Origin: an uncultured Oscillospiraceae bacterium
Lineage (GTDB): Bacteria > Bacillota > Clostridia > Oscillospirales > Acutalibacteraceae
Direction of reading: 5' to 3'
NCBI GenBank assembly: GCA_958366985.1
Contig: CATXDC010000001.1
Location: 276,386 to 340,385 of the forward strand
Length of the DNA: 64,000 bases
Positions 60,585 to 64,000 of this stretch are shown here, piece by piece (position 1 is the first letter of the stretch; each line of letters opens with the position of its first letter). The notes below the pieces were generated by a model. It did no database searches. It saw only the letters and a list, made by a program, of their open reading frames with translations, and had not been told where the DNA came from. Both the position numbers and the translations under genes were made by a program.

Positions 60585-62726
60585 ATGAATCTGTCTAAAA
60601 AGCTCACAGCTTTACTTCTCATTTCAAGCGTAACTTTTGCTTCTCTTTTTACCGGCTGCGGTAAAAACCTCGATTCACAGCTTTGCAAAAATGTTCTTTC
60701 TCAAAGCTACAACTATGAAATGACAATTGCAAACCTGAATATTGACGAAATAAACCAAAAAGCTGCAAAAGCTTTTGAAGAAATTCAAAGCGACGGAAGC
60801 TTTGCAGATATAGACTATCAGTCCCATGAACAGACAAACTGGCAACCCGACGGACATCTTGTTAACCTTAAAAATTTATGTATTTCCTATGTAAATCCAA
60901 ACGGAAAATTTTACAAAAACCACGAAGCCTATACCAAAATAATAAACGGTCTGAACTTTTGGCAAAATGCAAATCCTACAAGTACCAACTGGTATATGCA
61001 GGAAATTTCATCTCCTCAAAAGCTCGGATGCATTTTAGTCCTCATGCGCTTTGGTGAGGAAAAAGTACCTGAGGAAACAGAAAATGCCATTTTGGAAAGA
61101 ATGAAAGAAACCGGCGGAAATCCCAAAAAGTGGACAGGAGCCAACAAAGCGGATATAGCTCTCCACTATGTTTACAGAGGCGCTCTTACAGGCGATGAAA
61201 GTCTTATTTCATTTGCTGCAAAGCAGGCATACTCTACCCTTGAATATACTAAAAAAGAAGGATTCCAGTATGATAATTCCTATCAGCAGCACGGCCCTCA
61301 GCTCTACATCACCGGTTACGGAAACTCAATTATAAACGCAGTTGCCGCAATCGCCGCCGCTACGGCAGATACAAAATATGCAATGCCTCAGGAAGCAATC
61401 GACCTTGTAAGAGGATTTATCAACGAAACATACATAAGAGTCGGCAGAGGAAAATACAGACTTTACAACACCGGTGGAAGAAGCCTCTCCCGTGAAGATT
61501 CACTTGATTTTTCCGGAGACATAACACTTTATGAAAAGCTCAAAATCATAGACAAGGCAAATTCTGAGCTGTACAATGCAGTTATTGACCGCTTAAGCGG
61601 AACAAAATCTCCCGATTATCTTGTAGAACAGAAAAACACACATTACTGGCGTTCCGATTACACTCTTCACACTGTGCCCGACTTTACCTTTGATGTTCGC
61701 ACCGTTTCAAACAGAACATACAGAAACGAAAACGGCAATAAAGAAAATCTCAAAGGATATTTCCTTGCCGACGGAGCTTATTCAATATATGTAGACGGCG
61801 ATGAATACTATAACATCTTCCCTGTTTGGGATTTCTCACTTATCCCGGGCACTACAACGCCTCATGTAAAAGATATTCCCCTGCCTCAGGAATGGGGCAC
61901 CTATGGCTCTGGTGCTTTTGCAGGTGGAGTTTCTGACGGTCAATGCGGCATATCTGCATATGCATACAATGACAAGGATTTTTCAGTTAATACCAGTGCA
62001 AACAAATCATATTTTATGATTGACAATATGATAATCTGCATAGGAACCGGCATTAATTCTTCAAATTCCAATGAAATCATGACTACACTCAATCAATGCC
62101 TTTCAGATGAAAATGCAATAGCCATAGACAAAAACGGAAATTTCAAAACCATCAAAAACGGCAAAGCTGATCTCACTGGATACAAAGGCATATACCATGA
62201 TAAAGTCGGTTATGCATTCCTTGATGACAATAAGATTTCTGTCAGCAAACAGATTCAGCAAGGAAAATGGACTGATATAAACACCAGCTCATCAAACAAG
62301 GATTTAATAGAAAAAGAAGTGTTTACCCTTACTATTAATCACGGTATAAAACCATCAGGTGAAACATATAAATATGTGCTGCTGCCAGGAATAAATTCAG
62401 CTGATGAGCTAAAAAATTATAATACGAAAAACATCAAAACCGTCAGCGAAACTGATATTCATGCAGTTAAACTTGCAGACAGTGAAACTGTTTACGGGGT
62501 ATTCTTTAAACCGGGTACTCTCGAAATTGACGGCATTAAAATAACCGCCGACAAGCCCTGCTCAATAATTTTAACTGAAAGCAGCCTTTATATCTCAAAT
62601 CCTGACCAAACTGTTTCAAAGGTCAATGTGACAATCGAGAAGGACGGCAGTAAAAAATCAGTGAAAGCCAAACTCTTTTCCGGAAGAGATAAATATGCAG
62701 GCAAAACTGTAAAATGTGATTTATAA
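60585..62726 (+). CDS. Polysaccharide lyase family 8-type lipoprotein (hyaluronate/chondroitin lyase-like)
   Basis: The 713-residue protein has a lipoprotein signal ending in FTGCG (Cys about residue 25). The helical N-terminal toroid carries the family 8 residues: TGANKAD with Asn (about 186), YQQHGPQLYITGYG with His and Tyr (about 235-245) and GRSLSRED with Arg (about 298-304). The C-terminal part is the beta-sandwich region. Such lyases cut hyaluronan, chondroitin or xanthan; the substrate cannot be told here. Anchored outside the cell, it fits with the cytoplasmic GH38 and the uronate pathway. Confidence 0.85.
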   Translation: MNLSKKLTALLLISSVTFASLFTGCGKNLDSQLCKNVLSQSYNYEMTIANLNIDEINQKAAKAFEEIQSDGSFADIDYQSHEQTNWQPDGHLVNLKNLCISYVNPNGKFYKNHEAYTKIINGLNFWQNANPTSTNWYMQEISSPQKLGCILVLMRFGEEKVPEETENAILERMKETGGNPKKWTGANKADIALHYVYRGALTGDESLISFAAKQAYSTLEYTKKEGFQYDNSYQQHGPQLYITGYGNSIINAVAAIAAATADTKYAMPQEAIDLVRGFINETYIRVGRGKYRLYNTGGRSLSREDSLDFSGDITLYEKLKIIDKANSELYNAVIDRLSGTKSPDYLVEQKNTHYWRSDYTLHTVPDFTFDVRTVSNRTYRNENGNKENLKGYFLADGAYSIYVDGDEYYNIFPVWDFSLIPGTTTPHVKDIPLPQEWGTYGSGAFAGGVSDGQCGISAYAYNDKDFSVNTSANKSYFMIDNMIICIGTGINSSNSNEIMTTLNQCLSDENAIAIDKNGNFKTIKNGKADLTGYKGIYHDKVGYAFLDDNKISVSKQIQQGKWTDINTSSSNKDLIEKEVFTLTINHGIKPSGETYKYVLLPGINSADELKNYNTKNIKTVSETDIHAVKLADSETVYGVFFKPGTLEIDGIKITADKPCSIILTESSLYISNPDQTVSKVNVTIEKDGSKKSVKAKLFSGRDKYAGKTVKCDL

Positions 62727-62750
62727 GTTTATTTTGATTTTACTTAACAT

Positions 62751-62780
62751 AAAAAGCGTCGGTAATCCGACGTTTTTTTA
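62751..62780 (+). terminator. Terminator of the PL8-type gene
   Basis: CGTCGG (62757-62762) pairs with CCGACG (62767-62772) across TAAT, followed by seven T residues. Confidence 0.8.
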
Positions 62781-62876
62781 TATTCAGATATCTCATTTAC
62801 TTAACAGCACATATATTTAAATAATATGCCGGGATGTTTCACACCTTAAATCCAAATAATTTACACGTATAAAAGT

Positions 62877-62904
62877 AAAAAGCACCGAAAAATCGGTGCT
62901 TTTT
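62877..62904. terminator. Terminator downstream of the tRNA-Trp remnant
   Basis: AAAAAGCACCGA pairs with TCGGTGCTTTTT. On the minus strand it directly follows the CCA end of the tRNA-like sequence, as expected for the terminator of an original tRNA gene. Confidence 0.75.
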
Positions 62905-62907
62905 ATT

Positions 62908-62954
62908 TGGCAGGGGCAGAAGGACTTGAACCCTCGGCACGCGGTTTTGGAGAC
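62908..62954 (-). pseudogene. 3' half of a tRNA-Trp (anticodon loop to CCA), probable attachment site
   Basis: On the minus strand the sequence from CTCCAAAACC through a T arm with GGTTCAAGTCC to TGCCCCTGCCA matches the 3' half of a tRNA-Trp (anticodon CCA). The 5' half is missing: no AGGGGCA that would pair with TGCCCCT occurs upstream, and the sequence there is unrelated. This is the remnant expected where an element has integrated into the 3' part of a tRNA gene and duplicated it. It is not a working tRNA. Confidence 0.75.
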
Positions 62955-62959
62955 AAAAC
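62944..62959. other. Core-type recombination site in the anticodon loop
   Basis: GTTTTG (62944-62949) and CAAAAC (62954-62959) are inverted arms around GAGA, exactly where the match to tRNA-Trp ends. Tyrosine recombinases use such inverted arms around a short overlap, often in an anticodon loop. Assignment is inference. Confidence 0.5.
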
Positions 62960-63175
62960 GCTGAGGTCTATCCCACTCCACCATGATACACGAAAAAGTC
63001 AAGATTTTACTGGCTTTTTGACCCGGAGCATAAAAGGCTGATGAAACACGAACCGTATTCTGACAGCCTTTTTGACAGCCTTTCTAGGAAAAGTCATATA
63101 TCACTATCATAGTTTTAAAAAATCAATTTGTCAAATACGCTCAGTATGATTATTTTAGTTAGATAATAAATCCAG
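62960..63175. other. Element border without a gene
   Basis: No gene is seen. TGACAGCCTTT occurs twice in tandem (63061-63071 and 63073-63083), a possible arm-type site for an integrase or excisionase. A short 32-codon frame across it has no support. Confidence 0.4.
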
Positions 63176-64000
63176 TTAATTATTTCGATTTCCCGCTGCA
63201 TACTCTCCCATATTGATATCCAGCACTGCCCTGGAGGGTTGGATCAAAGCATCTTCGTACTGGCATCTCCACTGAATTTCCCGACTCATGTCACCATCAT
63301 TGATTCCATCTATGGTTTCATCATCCTCAATGGGATTGTCATTTTCCAGAATATATGACGCCACATTGTAGGCATGGTTTACCACCCAATTTGGGTCTAT
63401 GTCATGGAAATGGTACTGAAGATCCGGCAGAAACAAAGTGCTCATGCCCACCGTGTCGATGAGCATATCCTCGGTGCCTTCGATGTTGAAGAATCGGACA
63501 TTGACGCCAAAGCGGATAAATCGGTCCGAGCCTTCGATCTGGTGGGAACGTACATCCTCCGCCAGAAACAGCTTGCCGCAGTTCTGGAAATAGAACGCCT
63601 CACAGGTGGGGTACAGCTCCGCCAGAGCCTCCAAAAAGTCGGCATCCAGATTGGCACGCTCCAGCGCCGGAAGCGCCGCTGCCAGCATATCGGTGGCTAC
63701 CACCTGATATTTGCACTCCCGGAAGATCCGCTCCCGGTCCTCCTGGCAGTCCCACATCTGGCTCATCAGGAAGGCATCAAAGCCTTTGCCCTTGAACTTG
63801 TCGCATTTCATTACCATCAGCTGCACCGGGCATTTGCCATCCTGAAATTCCGCGATATGATCCAGGGCGGCAAAGCAGACCATCTTTTTATCACGGCAGA
63901 AACACTCTACAGCGCCGATGTGCTTTTCCATCACAGCGGTCATTTCATCCTTGTCCGGCATGTCCACCGGCTCTTTGAACAGCATCTGAATGAGATAGGG
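63176..64000 (-). CDS. DUF4261-domain protein (5' end outside the window)
   Basis: The reading frame stays open to the right edge (at least 274 residues). The sequence from VKCFCRDKK-like VECFCRDKKMVCFAALDHIA to the C-terminal DUF4261-like domain (about the last 90 residues: FFNIEGTEDMLIDTVGMSTL and DLQYHFHDIDPNWVVNHAYN) resembles DUF4261 proteins of Firmicutes. An ATG at 63985 exists, but in-frame codons continue upstream of it. GC content and codon choice (many GCC, CTG, GGC) differ strongly from the rest of the window, which suggests transfer. Function unknown. Confidence 0.75.
   Translation of the reverse strand, partial: PYLIQMLFKEPVDMPDKDEMTAVMEKHIGAVECFCRDKKMVCFAALDHIAEFQDGKCPVQLMVMKCDKFKGKGFDAFLMSQMWDCQEDRERIFRECKYQVVATDMLAAALPALERANLDADFLEALAELYPTCEAFYFQNCGKLFLAEDVRSHQIEGSDRFIRFGVNVRFFNIEGTEDMLIDTVGMSTLFLPDLQYHFHDIDPNWVVNHAYNVASYILENDNPIEDDETIDGINDGDMSREIQWRCQYEDALIQPSRAVLDINMGEYAAGNRNN

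Noticed and set aside
62908..62990. A complete tRNA gene on the minus strand
   Set aside because: Only the part from the anticodon loop to CCA fits. The 5' acceptor and D arm cannot be formed by the upstream sequence, so it is a remnant.

Overview
The window looks like a low-GC, spore-forming Clostridia chromosome, probably a gut member of the Oscillospirales (Ruminococcaceae or Acutalibacteraceae). The sporulation genes (spmA-spmB, a spoIVFA/spoIVFB-like pair), AbrB-type and YtrA-type regulators, the rplS-signal peptidase-rbgA block and the many Gram-positive lipoproteins and glycoside hydrolases support this. The genus is inference. The last kilobase is visibly more GC-rich and differs in codon use.

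Layout. 1-2200: end of an SGNH-type hydrolase, an AbrB-type regulator, spmA-spmB and a small zinc-ribbon protein. 2203-10712: a sugar operon on the minus strand (GH127-like enzyme, GPH-type symporter, leucine-rich-repeat lipoprotein, GH36 alpha-galactosidase, GNAT) with a divergent AraC regulator; the GH127 gene has an in-frame amber codon near its 5' end. 10919-14540: a YtrA-type GntR regulator with an ABC transporter. 14590-18925: glucuronate catabolism (uxaC, uxuA, an FCD-type GntR regulator and a divergent SDR fructuronate reductase) with clear operators. 19005-25923: a ferritin-like protein, TspO, a GH31 alpha-xylosidase, a D-2-hydroxyacid dehydrogenase, tmcAL and acetate kinase. 25968-35152: a myo-inositol operon (iolC-D-B, Fe-dependent alcohol dehydrogenase, iolG, iolE, class II aldolase) with a LacI-type regulator and repeated operator-like boxes. 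35302-42280: YhhN, a sigma/anti-sigma pair, a second ABC exporter, a zinc-ribbon protein, a phosphoesterase and a methyltransferase. 42288-49495: housekeeping block (gtrA, rbgA, two signal peptidases, rplS, two radical-SAM-linked genes, the spoIVF-like pair). 49555-62780: a glycan-degradation region (UROD-like protein, GH95-like enzyme, beta-helix lipoprotein, GH36-like enzyme, GH38 alpha-mannosidase, PL8-type lyase lipoprotein). 62877-64000: a tRNA-Trp 3' remnant that reads as an attachment site, followed by GC-rich DNA with a DUF4261 gene.

How it fits together: the cell appears to ferment host and plant sugars. Lipoproteins (PL8 lyase, beta-helix protein) cut outside; enzymes without signal peptides (GH36, GH31, GH38, GH95-like, GH127-like) trim oligosaccharides inside; uronates go through UxaC-UxuB-UxuA to 2-keto-3-deoxygluconate; inositol goes through the Iol pathway; acetate kinase supplies ATP. 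Most operons are preceded by readable promoters, and several carry operator-like palindromes. The points most worth a second look are the amber codon in the GH127 gene, the tRNA-Trp remnant at the foreign-DNA border, the inositol operon that has an Fe-dependent alcohol dehydrogenase but no iolA, and the leaderless-looking SDR gene.
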